The position numbers and the translations under genes are program-made. A stretch of DNA of 64,000 bases from Parahaliea mediterranea (GTDB taxonomy: Bacteria > Pseudomonadota > Gammaproteobacteria > Pseudomonadales > Halieaceae), in NCBI RefSeq assembly GCF_003402235.1, contig NZ_QEWO01000004.1, positions 186,001-250,000 of the forward strand. Direction: 5' to 3'. The notes under the pieces were generated by a model. It did not search any database. It had not been told where the DNA came from and worked only from the letters and a program-made list of their open reading frames with translations. Position 1 is the stretch's first letter. Each line of letters starts with the position of its first letter. Positions 39,301 through 47,244 of the stretch are shown here, piece by piece.

Positions 39301-39524
39301 TCGTCAGGGCGCATTATGGTGATGCCGCAAAGGGCGAGGCGGCCCTGTTCGAGATTGTGGATAACGGCGCCGGTTTACCGCCGGCCGTTGCCATCGACAC
39401 GCCCGCTTCGCCAGGCCTTGCCACCGTGGCGGAGCTGGTTCGCTCGCTGGGTGGAACGCTCAGCGTGCAGCGCAGTAAGGGAACACACTACAGCCTGCGA
39501 GTGCCCGCCATCGGCCGGCCGTAG
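36372..39524 (+). CDS. Propeller/Y_Y_Y sensor kinase with atypical DHp region
   Basis: A 1050-residue sensor built like its upstream neighbour: N-terminal signal or membrane segment (AIALLLLLVAGSG), two-component-propeller repeats, a Y_Y_Y domain (about 700-785) and a membrane span (about 789-808). The cytoplasmic part resembles HisKA_2 kinases. It has a coiled coil, then His853 in AIHQFNLVRL where relatives have IHHRVKNNL, followed by an HATPase with YELLENAYAHAF and IVDNGAGL. No receiver or Hpt is attached. The start is TTG (36372), 20 bases after the hybrid kinase gene. The propellers may have arisen by duplication. Whether the atypical DHp is phosphorylated cannot be told from sequence. 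Confidence 0.88.
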   Translation: MTDTRLYRRSTTLRAIALLLLLVAGSGHRFVLASNAGEQFHISPTGSSSTRSHSTILAIVKAQSGLVWVAAAGGVAVYDGHRVTSYTDWIDSDGRHRALNVSAMAQTRSGILLLATHGSGLLAFDPATNGFVPARQKIPLNTTADDENITRVFVDGRGNVWLGLDSGLVTSLDEAAGLPGSYAKLDSPVADITEEADGTVYALGTDGQLAIFSRAHPTPAIVDLKALCQPSLHSLTAIHPLSGSTVLLGTRGDGLYLQDLSKGKCRKEGLSDALAGVIADTVVHDIVSDTTDDSLWIGTDRGLFHRNAGQASRFHQRNSDISNNEVTSLLSADSGLLWIGTYAGLNIGTRSLFESVTAHNQPLLSTVFAIDGNDTLGTWIATYDNLFREDPTTGQLTPIDQLFPGLDAASLGIMSLHVHQRYLYIGTRNRGLVVLDTERRRRSAYHSQSVPGLPSNSVSAILTTDAGELLVGTHGAGLAVITLWPGATRRTAVVDTADGLLHNNVTALFRHSDGRLFVASEGGLQVFHPSTGAFDDVIFTGESPGHGTVAALSLTEDSHGCLWIGTYRQGLFLLDTGHGPGQLTARPVTTGAPISKTVYALQADNSGAVWASTNRGLSRIGPDLSVHNFRYKHGLQGPDFEFGASYQATSGQIYFGGSHGYNRFDPAAFSLSSQPAPVVLTGITIAGKARALHTTAQQPASIELSHADYYVTFDFSALDYVDPDSNLYRYKLEGFDPDWVSIGNRSSATYTNLPPGNYQFRVQAANSNGVWNFDGASLALYVSPPPWRQWWAWCLYAAALLLLGRQAKRSYDRHIIHRATQQRATALALTADRALDDAQEQLEEQAQLVEAIHQFNLVRLTLLRECLARQAKTLPPPEYAALQRHICGRLSAMQCLEQALRYCHEELLANLHSYTNDLAQQLEAAHSAGERIVLVNDLPEQLLPASAALPLSIILYELLENAYAHAFAAFPEGGIVIVRAHYGDAAKGEAALFEIVDNGAGLPPAVAIDTPASPGLATVAELVRSLGGTLSVQRSKGTHYSLRVPAIGRP

Positions 39525-39627
39525 GGGGCGTTCACTCGGCAGCGACAGCCGCTGCTGCGCTTTTTGGCTGGCAAGGTGTAAGCACCGCTAATACCTCGCT
39601 ATGCGATGCTACGTGATGCCAACCCCA

Positions 39628-40386
39628 TCAACGCCCAACAAAATGCGGCGCGCGCTTCTCCTTCTGGGCGGCAAAGCCTTCCTGCAGGTCTGCCGAGTCA
39701 CGGCACTGGGCCACCAGGGCATCGGCGCGGCCAGCATCCAGACTGCCGGCGGCCACCCCGGCAATGATTGCCTTCATGGACTGGACCGCCAGCGGCGCTA
39801 GGCTCGCCAGTTGCTCGGCGAAAGCCGTCACTTCGTCGTCCAGGCGCTCCCGGGGCAGGCGAAAATCCAGAAAGCCGATGTCCAGCATGCCCTGGCAATC
39901 CAGTGTCTCTGCCGCCAGCAACAGGCGCTTGGCCGCGCTCACCCCCAGGCGCTGCACAAAGCGCTGGATGCCGCCAACGGGATAGCACAGGCCAATAGCC
40001 GCCGCCGGCACCCGCAGGCGGCTGCCCTCCACGCCAAAGCGAAAATCGCAGCTGAGCGCCAGCTCCACGCCGCCGCCAAACACGTTGCCATTGATGGCGG
40101 CGACGGTGGGAATGGCCAGCGCCGCCAACTGGTCGGTGGTTTCCTGGAACAGCTCGCCGGAAATCCGGCCACTGTTGAGTTCAGCCAGCGAGGCCCCCGC
40201 ACAAAACGTCTTGCCGCCGGCACCGCTAACCACCAGCACGCGCGGCGCATTGGGCCCGTGCAGCCCGGCAAGAATATCGCGGATGGCGTACAGTTCGTCG
40301 CCGCCCAGGGCGTTGTGCCGCGCGGGCACATTCAGCAGCAGCCGGCCTACCTGGCCATTCTGTTGGTAGTGGATGGTATCGGTCAT
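39628..40386 (-). CDS. Enoyl-CoA hydratase/isomerase family protein
   Basis: A 252-residue crotonase-fold protein. The CoA-binding segment ARHNALGGDEL, the oxyanion region KTFCAGASLAEL and the second block INGNVFGGGVELALSCDFR are visible. The position of the catalytic acid, usually Glu in classical hydratases, reads as VGGIQRFVQRLG, so the exact reaction (hydration, isomerisation, other) is uncertain. The start ATG is at 40386; a longer open frame upstream lacks homology. It is divergent from the tag gene. Confidence 0.85.
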   Translation of the reverse strand: MTDTIHYQQNGQVGRLLLNVPARHNALGGDELYAIRDILAGLHGPNAPRVLVVSGAGGKTFCAGASLAELNSGRISGELFQETTDQLAALAIPTVAAINGNVFGGGVELALSCDFRFGVEGSRLRVPAAAIGLCYPVGGIQRFVQRLGVSAAKRLLLAAETLDCQGMLDIGFLDFRLPRERLDDEVTAFAEQLASLAPLAVQSMKAIIAGVAAGSLDAGRADALVAQCRDSADLQEGFAAQKEKRAPHFVGR

Positions 40387-40496
40387 TGTCAGCCCCTTAT
40401 CAACGCCGGCGGATTTTCCCACAGGGCATGGCCCTTCGCCACGCCCTGTGGACACCGCCCGTCCCTCCACACCATACTTGCCACAAACAGGAGACG

Positions 40497-41084
40497 ATGA
40501 CGATGACCCAACGCTGTGGCTGGTGCGGTGATGACCCGCTGTATGTGGACTACCACGATACCGAATGGGGTGTGCCAGTGCGCGACGACGCCACCCTGTT
40601 TGAATTTCTGATGCTCGAGGGCGCACAGGCCGGGCTGTCCTGGATCACGGTGCTGCGCAAGCGCGAGGGCTATCGCCGCCTGTTCGCCGGCTTTGATGCG
40701 GTCAAGGTGGCAAAATTCACCGACGCCCAGCTGGAAAAACGCCTGGAGGACCCGGGCATCGTCCGCAACCGGCTCAAGGTGTTCGGGGCCCGCACCAACG
40801 CGCGGGCCTTTCTGGAAACCCAGGCCGCCTTTGGCAGCTTCAGCCATTACCTATGGAACTTTGTGGACGGCAAGCCAATCCAGAACCGGTGGAAGCGCCT
40901 GCAGCAGGTGCCGGCTACCACCCCCCTGTCGGACACCATCAGCAAGGACATGAAACGCCGCGGTTTCACCTTTGTCGGGTCCACCATCATCTACGCCCAC
41001 ATGCAGGCCACCGGCATGGTCAACGACCACACGCTGGACTGCTTCCGGCACAGCGAATGCGCCCAGCTTGGTACAAGCCCCTGA
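40497..41084 (+). CDS. tag: DNA-3-methyladenine glycosylase I
   Basis: Base-excision repair enzyme that removes 3-methyladenine. The 195-residue protein has the zinc-snap ligands of Tag: Cys7 in RCGWC, His20 in DYHDTEWG, and the C-terminal His and Cys in NDHTLDCF. The ATG at 40497 has CAGGAG about 5 bases upstream, which decides it over an earlier in-frame start. Confidence 0.95.
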   Translation: MTMTQRCGWCGDDPLYVDYHDTEWGVPVRDDATLFEFLMLEGAQAGLSWITVLRKREGYRRLFAGFDAVKVAKFTDAQLEKRLEDPGIVRNRLKVFGARTNARAFLETQAAFGSFSHYLWNFVDGKPIQNRWKRLQQVPATTPLSDTISKDMKRRGFTFVGSTIIYAHMQATGMVNDHTLDCFRHSECAQLGTSP

Positions 41085-41178
41085 GCCGCCGGACTGGACA
41101 GCGACAAAAATAATACCTAAAGTTTGAATTTTAGACGAGGAAGTATGGGCGAGCTGCTTTGCAGGCTGCCCCAACGGC

Positions 41179-42453
41179 ATGAGCCAGGATAAACCCAGCG
41201 CCTCACCCTTCAACCGCTCCGCCCAGCACGACGCCAAGCGGACGGCGATACTGTCCCAGGCCGCCAGGCTGTTCAACTACAAAGGGTCCCGCGCCACCAC
41301 TCTGCAAGACATTGCCGCAACCCTGGGCCTGACCAAAACCAGCCTGTACTACTACGTTAAAACCAAGGAAGAGCTGATCTACCAGTGCTACATGGCGGCG
41401 CTGCAGCATCACCTGCGGCAGATGGATGTCATCGAGGAGCAGCACAGCAGTGCGCTGGAGCGCGTTCGCGCCTTTTTCCTGTCGCACTTCGACAACTGGC
41501 TCAGCGCCCATGAGGGGCGCGGCCCCTATATCGCCGCCCTGCTGGAAATTGCCTCCCTCAAGGGGCCGCATCGCAAGGAAGTGGAAGCCACCTACATCGC
41601 CATGTTCAAGCGCCTGCGCCAGTACCTGCGCGACGGCGCCAGCGACGGCAGCCTGCGGGCGCTGGAGAGCACCTCCGCCACCCGCGCCATCCTGGGCTCG
41701 GTGGACTGGGTTTTTTCCTGGCTGCACACGGTGGAACGCGACCAGGTTATGGCAACCGCCGAGCAGGCCTTCAACGTACTGCATCACGGCCTTTACGCCG
41801 GCGCCGACGACTACCAGGCGAGCGCCAGCGAGCCGGGCTCGGCCCCCAGCGCCTATGTGCACGGCTTTGACCGTGAAGAGCAGAACCGCCTGAAGCAGCA
41901 GGCCTTCTTTCGCGCCGGCACCTGGTTCTTCAACAAACAGGGCTTCAACGGCACCTCGCTGGATGAGATTGCAGAGCACCTGAATGTCTCCAAGGGCGCC
42001 TTCTACTATCACATCAAGAACAAGGAAGACCTGCTCTACCACTGCTATCGCTACTCCCAGGACGCCATCGACCGCATTTACGGTGAAGCCCGCCAGTTGC
42101 CGGGCACCGGCCTTGAGAAAATCGCCCAGAGCTGCCGGCAGGTTTTTCGCGTGCAGAACTCCGACGACGGGCCCCTTATTCGCTACAACACCATTACCGC
42201 CCTGCCGATGAAGCGCCGCAAGGAAGTCCTTGAACGCACGGATGCTTCCAGCGCCTGCTTCGGGGACTTCATCCGCGAGGGCATGCAGGACGGCACCGTG
42301 CGCCAGGTGGCGCCCTTCATCGCCCAGCAGCTTATTTCCGGCGCCACCAACGCCTCCATGGAAATTGGCCTGTGGCGCCGGGTGGACGACCTGGACAGCG
42401 CCGCCAACGACTACTTTGATATTTTCTACAACGGCCTGGTGCCCCGCGCCTGA
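41179..42453 (+). CDS. Tandem double TetR-family transcriptional regulator
   Basis: A 424-residue protein made of two complete TetR/AcrR repressor halves joined head to tail. The first helix-turn-helix is near residues 42-68 (LQDIAATLGLTKTSLYYYVKTK). The second is near 250-290 (SLDEIAEHLNVSKGAFYYH, then IKNKEDLL). Each is followed by its own helical ligand-binding region. Normal TetR proteins are about 200 residues and dimerise, so this is effectively a covalent dimer. It lies just upstream of tesB on the same strand and may control acyl-CoA genes. Confidence 0.9.
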   Translation: MSQDKPSASPFNRSAQHDAKRTAILSQAARLFNYKGSRATTLQDIAATLGLTKTSLYYYVKTKEELIYQCYMAALQHHLRQMDVIEEQHSSALERVRAFFLSHFDNWLSAHEGRGPYIAALLEIASLKGPHRKEVEATYIAMFKRLRQYLRDGASDGSLRALESTSATRAILGSVDWVFSWLHTVERDQVMATAEQAFNVLHHGLYAGADDYQASASEPGSAPSAYVHGFDREEQNRLKQQAFFRAGTWFFNKQGFNGTSLDEIAEHLNVSKGAFYYHIKNKEDLLYHCYRYSQDAIDRIYGEARQLPGTGLEKIAQSCRQVFRVQNSDDGPLIRYNTITALPMKRRKEVLERTDASSACFGDFIREGMQDGTVRQVAPFIAQQLISGATNASMEIGLWRRVDDLDSAANDYFDIFYNGLVPRA

Positions 42454-42483
42454 GCAAATCCCCGCCCACCGATGGAGCCCCCT

Positions 42484-43347
42484 TTGAACACGTTGCTCGA
42501 GAAATTGATTCGCCAGCTGGAAGTAGAGCGCATCGACCGCTTCTTGTTTCTCGGCAAGAGCCCGAAATTCCCACCGCGGGTGTTTGGCGGCCAGGTGCTG
42601 GCCCAGGCGCTCTACGCCGCCAGCCAGACGGTGAACAGCGAGCGCCTGGTGCACTCCATGCACGGCTACTTCCTGCGCCCTGGCGACCCGGCCAAGCAGA
42701 TCATCTACGATGTGGACCCAATCCGCGACGGTGGCAGCTTTACCACCCGCCGGGTGGTGGCCAAGCAGGATGGCGTGGCCATCTTCAATAGCGCTCTGTC
42801 ATTCCAGGCCGAGGAGGCAGGGCTGGAGCACCAGGCCAGCGCGCCCCAGGTCACCGCGCCGGAAGGCCTGGAAACCGATGCCCAGTACTGGACGCGCATG
42901 GCCGAGGAACGGCCGGGCCTGGTGCACGATGGCATGATGATGCAGCCGATTGAACGCCGCCCGGTGGAGCGGCGCGACCTGGAACAGCCCCAGCCCACTG
43001 AGCCGGTGCAGCACTACTGGTTTCGCGTGCCCACGGACATTGGCGACAACCCGGTGCGCCACCAGATGCTGCTGGCCTACATGTCGGATTTTGCCCTGCT
43101 CGGCACTGCCATGCTGCCCCACCCCTACAGCGGGCGTACCAGGGGCATGCAGGTGGCGAGCCTGGATCACGCCATCTGGTTTCACCGCCGGGCGCGTGTG
43201 GACGACTTCCTGCTTTACACCATGGACAGCCCGGCAGCCGGCGGGGGCCGCGGTTTCAGTCGCGGCAGCTTCTACACTCGCGACGGGGTGCTGATTGCCT
43301 CAACGGCCCAGGAATCCCTGCAGCGCCTGCCCCGGGACGAGGGCTAG
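42484..43347 (+). CDS. tesB: Acyl-CoA thioesterase II (TesB-like)
   Basis: A 287-residue double-hotdog thioesterase that hydrolyses acyl-CoA. Family blocks visible are RVFGGQVLAQAL, HSMHGYFLRPGD, RDGGSFTTRRV, HQMLLAYMSDF and SLDHAIWFHRR (the DHA motif with catalytic Asp). The start is read as TTG at 42484 because GGAG lies 6 bases upstream and the N-terminus then matches the family (NTLLEKLIRQL). An ATG 12 bases earlier has no ribosome-binding site. Its stop codon overlaps that of the convergent sixA-like gene in the palindrome CTAG. Confidence 0.92.
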   Translation: MNTLLEKLIRQLEVERIDRFLFLGKSPKFPPRVFGGQVLAQALYAASQTVNSERLVHSMHGYFLRPGDPAKQIIYDVDPIRDGGSFTTRRVVAKQDGVAIFNSALSFQAEEAGLEHQASAPQVTAPEGLETDAQYWTRMAEERPGLVHDGMMMQPIERRPVERRDLEQPQPTEPVQHYWFRVPTDIGDNPVRHQMLLAYMSDFALLGTAMLPHPYSGRTRGMQVASLDHAIWFHRRARVDDFLLYTMDSPAAGGGRGFSRGSFYTRDGVLIASTAQESLQRLPRDEG

Positions 43348-43898
43348 TTCACCACCGTCTGCAGACTGCGCCCGAGTGACACCAACTGCAGCCGCCCGGC
43401 CTGCAGGCAAAACTCGGTGACCGAGGCATTATCCGGCCAGAAGCACAGCACCTCGTCGCGCCCCTCGGCCTCGGCAACCGCCGCGTTAATCACCAGAAAA
43501 TGGGTAAAAACCAGGGTGGGCCGGGCGAGGCCTTCAAGGGCATCAACCAATCCCTGGCGCCATTGCCACAGGGCGGCCGGCTGGCCCGGCCACTGCTGTT
43601 GCATAAACTGGCGCAGCCACGGCTTGCGCTGCTCCATGGCCACCGGCACCGGCACTTCCCGGTAGGCGGGCTCAATCGCTACAGACAGGCCACTGGCAGC
43701 CGCCAGCGGCGCCGCGGTTTCCAGCGCCCGGGCCTTCGGGCTGCTGAGAATCTGCCAGTCATCCGCCCCCAGGCGCAGCAACAATGCCTGCGCGGTGTCA
43801 CTGGCCTGCTGCCGGCCGCGCTCGCTCAGGCCCGGGTCTTCATGCTGGCCCCACTCGGCCGCAGCCTCGCCGTGGCGCACCAGCAGAATGCGCGTCAC
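43344..43898 (-). CDS. sixA: Phosphohistidine phosphatase, SixA-like
   Basis: A 184-residue histidine phosphatase. The catalytic RHGE motif is in LLVRHGEAAA near the N-terminus, with LSERGRQQA and later ILSSPKARALETA and FTHFLVIN. Length and order match SixA, which removes phosphate from phosphohistidine in Hpt or PTS proteins. The start overlaps the preceding gene by 4 bases (ATGA). Confidence 0.85.
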   Translation of the reverse strand: MTRILLVRHGEAAAEWGQHEDPGLSERGRQQASDTAQALLLRLGADDWQILSSPKARALETAAPLAAASGLSVAIEPAYREVPVPVAMEQRKPWLRQFMQQQWPGQPAALWQWRQGLVDALEGLARPTLVFTHFLVINAAVAEAEGRDEVLCFWPDNASVTEFCLQAGRLQLVSLGRSLQTVVN

Positions 43899-44602
43899 CG
43901 GTAGGTCACCAGGTTCTCGCCCGCTTCCCTGCCCATCATCTGCAGGAAGGAGCGGTCATTGAAGTAGGACAGGGACACCTTGTCGCCGCTGTAAAACAGC
44001 TGGGTGACAGAGCAGTTGAAAATCGGTTCGTAGAAACGGTAGGTATGCTCGCCCCCCAGCCCCAGCACCTGGGCCACCGCAGTGGCGATGGTGCCGCCAG
44101 AGGTGAACACTGCCACCGTCTTGCCGGCACCCTGCTCGGCCATCAGGTCGCGAAGGGCGGCGCGCACGCCACCGGAATAATCCGCCCAGCTCTGGATGCC
44201 AGGGTGCTGGCAAGCCGGCGATACCCAGTGATTGAACACCGCCTCGATCACTTTCTGGTAATCCTTGCTATCGCTCAGGCCCTTGTCCATCAGCGCTTTC
44301 AGGCGGGGATTGCTGTCCACCAGTTGCGGCACCAGGTGTTCAACCTGCTCATCGTTGCGCACCTCGTTAAAGCGCGCATCAATACGGTGGCTTACCTCCC
44401 GGGGCTGGCTGGCCAGTGCCAGTTGGGTCGTCTCCCGCTGGCGCAGCAGGTCGCCGCTGTAGGCGGCGTCCAGGTGGATGCCGTTGTCCGCCAGATAGCG
44501 CCCCATGGCGCTGGCCTGGCGACAGCCGAGGTCGGAGAGTTTGTCGTAGTCGTCGGCGCCAAAGGAGGCCTGGCCGTGGCGAATCAGGTACAGGGTCGCC
44601 AT
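43895..44602 (-). CDS. Histidine phosphatase family protein
   Basis: A 235-residue phosphatase of the phosphoglycerate-mutase-like branch. Visible features are LIRHGQASFGADDYD, LSDLGCRQA, the SGDLLRQRETTQL segment and FTSGGTIATA. The substrate is unknown. It overlaps aceK and sixA by short 4-base or smaller junctions, so the three are one transcriptional unit. Confidence 0.85.
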   Translation of the reverse strand: MATLYLIRHGQASFGADDYDKLSDLGCRQASAMGRYLADNGIHLDAAYSGDLLRQRETTQLALASQPREVSHRIDARFNEVRNDEQVEHLVPQLVDSNPRLKALMDKGLSDSKDYQKVIEAVFNHWVSPACQHPGIQSWADYSGGVRAALRDLMAEQGAGKTVAVFTSGGTIATAVAQVLGLGGEHTYRFYEPIFNCSVTQLFYSGDKVSLSYFNDRSFLQMMGREAGENLVTYR

Positions 44603-46380
44603 TACACCGCCTCCGCCACGGCTGCTGCTTCACGCGGGAAGCGCAGCTTGCGCCGATAGGGGAAGAAGTCCTCGATATGCCCCTGGCGGATGCGTTCCTG
44701 CAAACCCTGCCAGAAGGCCACGTCGTAAATATCACTGTGCATAGCGTCAAACACCTTCCTTGCGCGCTGGTTGCCGGAGAAAAACAGGCGAAACTCCTCC
44801 GGGAAAATATCGTTGGGCCCCACGGTGTACCAGGGCTTGCTGGCCAGCTCTTCCGCCTCGCTGCGGGGCTCGGGAATCTTGCGGAAGTTGCAGTCCATCA
44901 GCGGCTGGATTTCGTCGTAGTCGTAAAACACCACCCGGCCGTGGCGGGTCACGCCAAAGTTTTTCAGCAGCATGTCGCCGGGGAAGATATTGGCCGCGGC
45001 CAGCTGTTTGATGGCGTTACCGTATTCATCCATCACCGCCGCAATCTGCTCGTCTGTCGCGTCCTGCAGGTAGAGGTTGAGGGGCGTCATGCGCCGCTCC
45101 ACATAAACGTGCTTGATGATCAGGGCCTTGCCGTGCTCCTCGATCAGCGACGGCGCCACCTTGCGCAACTCTTCCATCAACTCCTCAGAGAAACGCTCGC
45201 GGGCAAAGGCCAGGTTGGTGAACTCCTGGGTATCCGCCATGCGCCCAGCCCGGTCCCAGCGCTTTACCAGCCGGTACTTGGCCTTGACCTGTTCGTGGGT
45301 CATTTCCTTGGGCGGAGTGAAGCGATCCTTGATGATTTTGAACACAAAATCGTAGGACGGCATGGTGAACACGCTCATCACCATGCCCTTGATACCGGGG
45401 GCAATGATGAACTGGTCGGTGGTGCGGGTCATATGCCGGTAGGCACAGCGGTGGTAGTAGGTTTTGCCGTGCTTGTTGTAACCCATCGCGCTGTAGATTT
45501 CCGAAATGGGTTTGGCCGGCATCAGCTGCTGTAAAAACAGCACATACTGCGAGGGGATGCTGGCATCCACCATGAAGTAGGAACGGGTAAAACTGAACAG
45601 CACACTGCACTTGTCGGCACCAAACAGGACGGTGTCGACAAACACCTCGGCGTCCTCTTTGGCGTTCTGCATCAGCGGGAACACGATGGGCATGGAGTCC
45701 GACCCGGCCGCAATACGCCCGACAATATAGGCGCCCTTGTTGCGGAAGAAGTGATGCTCCAGCATCTGGAATTCGACACCGTCGCGACCCAGATCAAAGC
45801 GCGGCGCCAGAAAGCTCTCTATCGCCTCCACAATAAAGCCGATGTCCCGCTCCAGGTTCTCGTAGGGCAGGCTAAAGGCGTAGTCGGCAAACAGCGCCCG
45901 CAGCAGTTCGGGCAAAGAGCCATCCAGCGGGTAGCGCCGCACGACCTTGCGGAAGTCCGAGGGCGGCATATCGCCCTGGGGCGAGAACACAAAGGCGTGC
46001 TCGTCGCGAATTTTGCGATGCTTGAACACCGCGCAGTACACCGAGTTGAAGAAGGTCTCGGCCATCTCGAAGTTGTTGTGGCCCTCTATCAGACTGGCAT
46101 ACTCGGCCTTGGTGTCGGTCCAGAACTGGTAGTCGCGCAGCTGGTCACCAGCGATAAGCTCGACCACATCCAGCACCGCCGTGGTTTTGGCCTTGTACAG
46201 GTCGATACGCTCAATCGACGAGGCGTGCATGCCGTGCCAGTCGGCATTTTCAAAGCGGGTGCGTGCCGCCAGGGTAACGTTCTGGAACTCGGCAAAGTAG
46301 GATTCAAAGCCGTTGAGAATGCTGCGGGCAAAGCGCTCTTTCTTCTCTGTCTGGCTCACGTCCCGCAGCTCACCGGACAT
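44602..46380 (-). CDS. aceK: Isocitrate dehydrogenase kinase/phosphatase
   Basis: Bifunctional enzyme that switches isocitrate dehydrogenase off by phosphorylation to favour the glyoxylate bypass, and on again. The 592-residue protein spans the full family length. Recognisable blocks are QFWTDTKAEYASLIEG, NMFPGD-like IFPGDMLLKNFGVTRHG and VVFYDYDEI, followed by PLMDCNFRKIPEP. The ATG at 46380 has GGGGGA 6 bases upstream. An ATG at 46401 has none, so 46380 is preferred. No aceA or aceB is in the window. Two histidine phosphatase genes follow with overlapping ends. Confidence 0.96.
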   Translation of the reverse strand: MSGELRDVSQTEKKERFARSILNGFESYFAEFQNVTLAARTRFENADWHGMHASSIERIDLYKAKTTAVLDVVELIAGDQLRDYQFWTDTKAEYASLIEGHNNFEMAETFFNSVYCAVFKHRKIRDEHAFVFSPQGDMPPSDFRKVVRRYPLDGSLPELLRALFADYAFSLPYENLERDIGFIVEAIESFLAPRFDLGRDGVEFQMLEHHFFRNKGAYIVGRIAAGSDSMPIVFPLMQNAKEDAEVFVDTVLFGADKCSVLFSFTRSYFMVDASIPSQYVLFLQQLMPAKPISEIYSAMGYNKHGKTYYHRCAYRHMTRTTDQFIIAPGIKGMVMSVFTMPSYDFVFKIIKDRFTPPKEMTHEQVKAKYRLVKRWDRAGRMADTQEFTNLAFARERFSEELMEELRKVAPSLIEEHGKALIIKHVYVERRMTPLNLYLQDATDEQIAAVMDEYGNAIKQLAAANIFPGDMLLKNFGVTRHGRVVFYDYDEIQPLMDCNFRKIPEPRSEAEELASKPWYTVGPNDIFPEEFRLFFSGNQRARKVFDAMHSDIYDVAFWQGLQERIRQGHIEDFFPYRRKLRFPREAAAVAEAV

Positions 46381-46452
46381 AGCGATCCCCCTGCCTGACA
46401 TGCGGCTTCGTCGTTTGGAATTTCATCGCCTGCAATGTCACAACCTGGCGCC

Positions 46453-47244
46453 TCACAGCTTGGGGTTGCCGAACTTGCGCCGCAGTTTGCGCATGCCACC
46501 CAGCCAGCGGTCGTAGTTGGCGGCCTTGTGGGCGCGATAGTCGACAACTTCCTTGTGGGGCAGAATCAGGAAGCTCTCCTCGGCCAGCCCGTCAATGACC
46601 GCCTGGGCCACCGCCTCGGCGCTGATCACCCCGTCCACGCCGGCGGTACCGCCGTCCTTGTTGTCGCCGATCATGCGCGTTGCCACCGCCTGGGGGCACA
46701 GGGCAGACACCTTGATGCCATCGTCGCCATGGGTGATGGCCAGCGCCTCGGCAAAGCCGATGGCCGCATGCTTGGTGGTCGAGTAGGCGGCATCGCCCAC
46801 CTGGTTGAGCAGGCCCGCCGCGGAGGCGGTGTTCAAAAAGTAACCCTCGCCACGGCGGATCATTCCGGGCAGGCAGGCACGGGCGGCGTACACGTGGGAC
46901 ATCACGTGAATATCCCACATGGCCTGCCACGTGCTGTTGGGCGCCGAGGTGGCATGCCAGGGCTCGCCATCGCCGGCGATAATACCGGCGTTGCTGCAGA
47001 ACAGGTCGATACGGCCGTGCTGCCCTTCCACCGCCTGCACCATGGCGGCAATCTGCGCCTCGTCGCGCACGTCCACCCCGTAGGCTTCACCGCCTATGGC
47101 CGTGGCCACTTTGGCGGCGTTGTCTTTTTCCAGGTCTGCCACCACCACGCAGGCAGCGCCCTCGGCGGCAAATCGCTCGCACAGCGCCCTGCCAATGCCA
47201 TTGGCGCCGCCGGTGACCACAACGACCTTGCCCTGCACCTGCAT
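46453..47244 (-). CDS. SDR family oxidoreductase
   Basis: A 263-residue short-chain dehydrogenase. The cofactor motif TGGANGIG is near residues 10-17, with NAG in CSNAGII and the active-site YSTTK. Asp in VVADLEK suggests NAD rather than NADP. Its start overlaps the stop of the luciferase-like gene (TGATG). Context suggests oxidation of a hydroxyacyl or steroid-type intermediate. Confidence 0.88.
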   Translation of the reverse strand: MQVQGKVVVVTGGANGIGRALCERFAAEGAACVVVADLEKDNAAKVATAIGGEAYGVDVRDEAQIAAMVQAVEGQHGRIDLFCSNAGIIAGDGEPWHATSAPNSTWQAMWDIHVMSHVYAARACLPGMIRRGEGYFLNTASAAGLLNQVGDAAYSTTKHAAIGFAEALAITHGDDGIKVSALCPQAVATRMIGDNKDGGTAGVDGVISAEAVAQAVIDGLAEESFLILPHKEVVDYRAHKAANYDRWLGGMRKLRRKFGNPKL

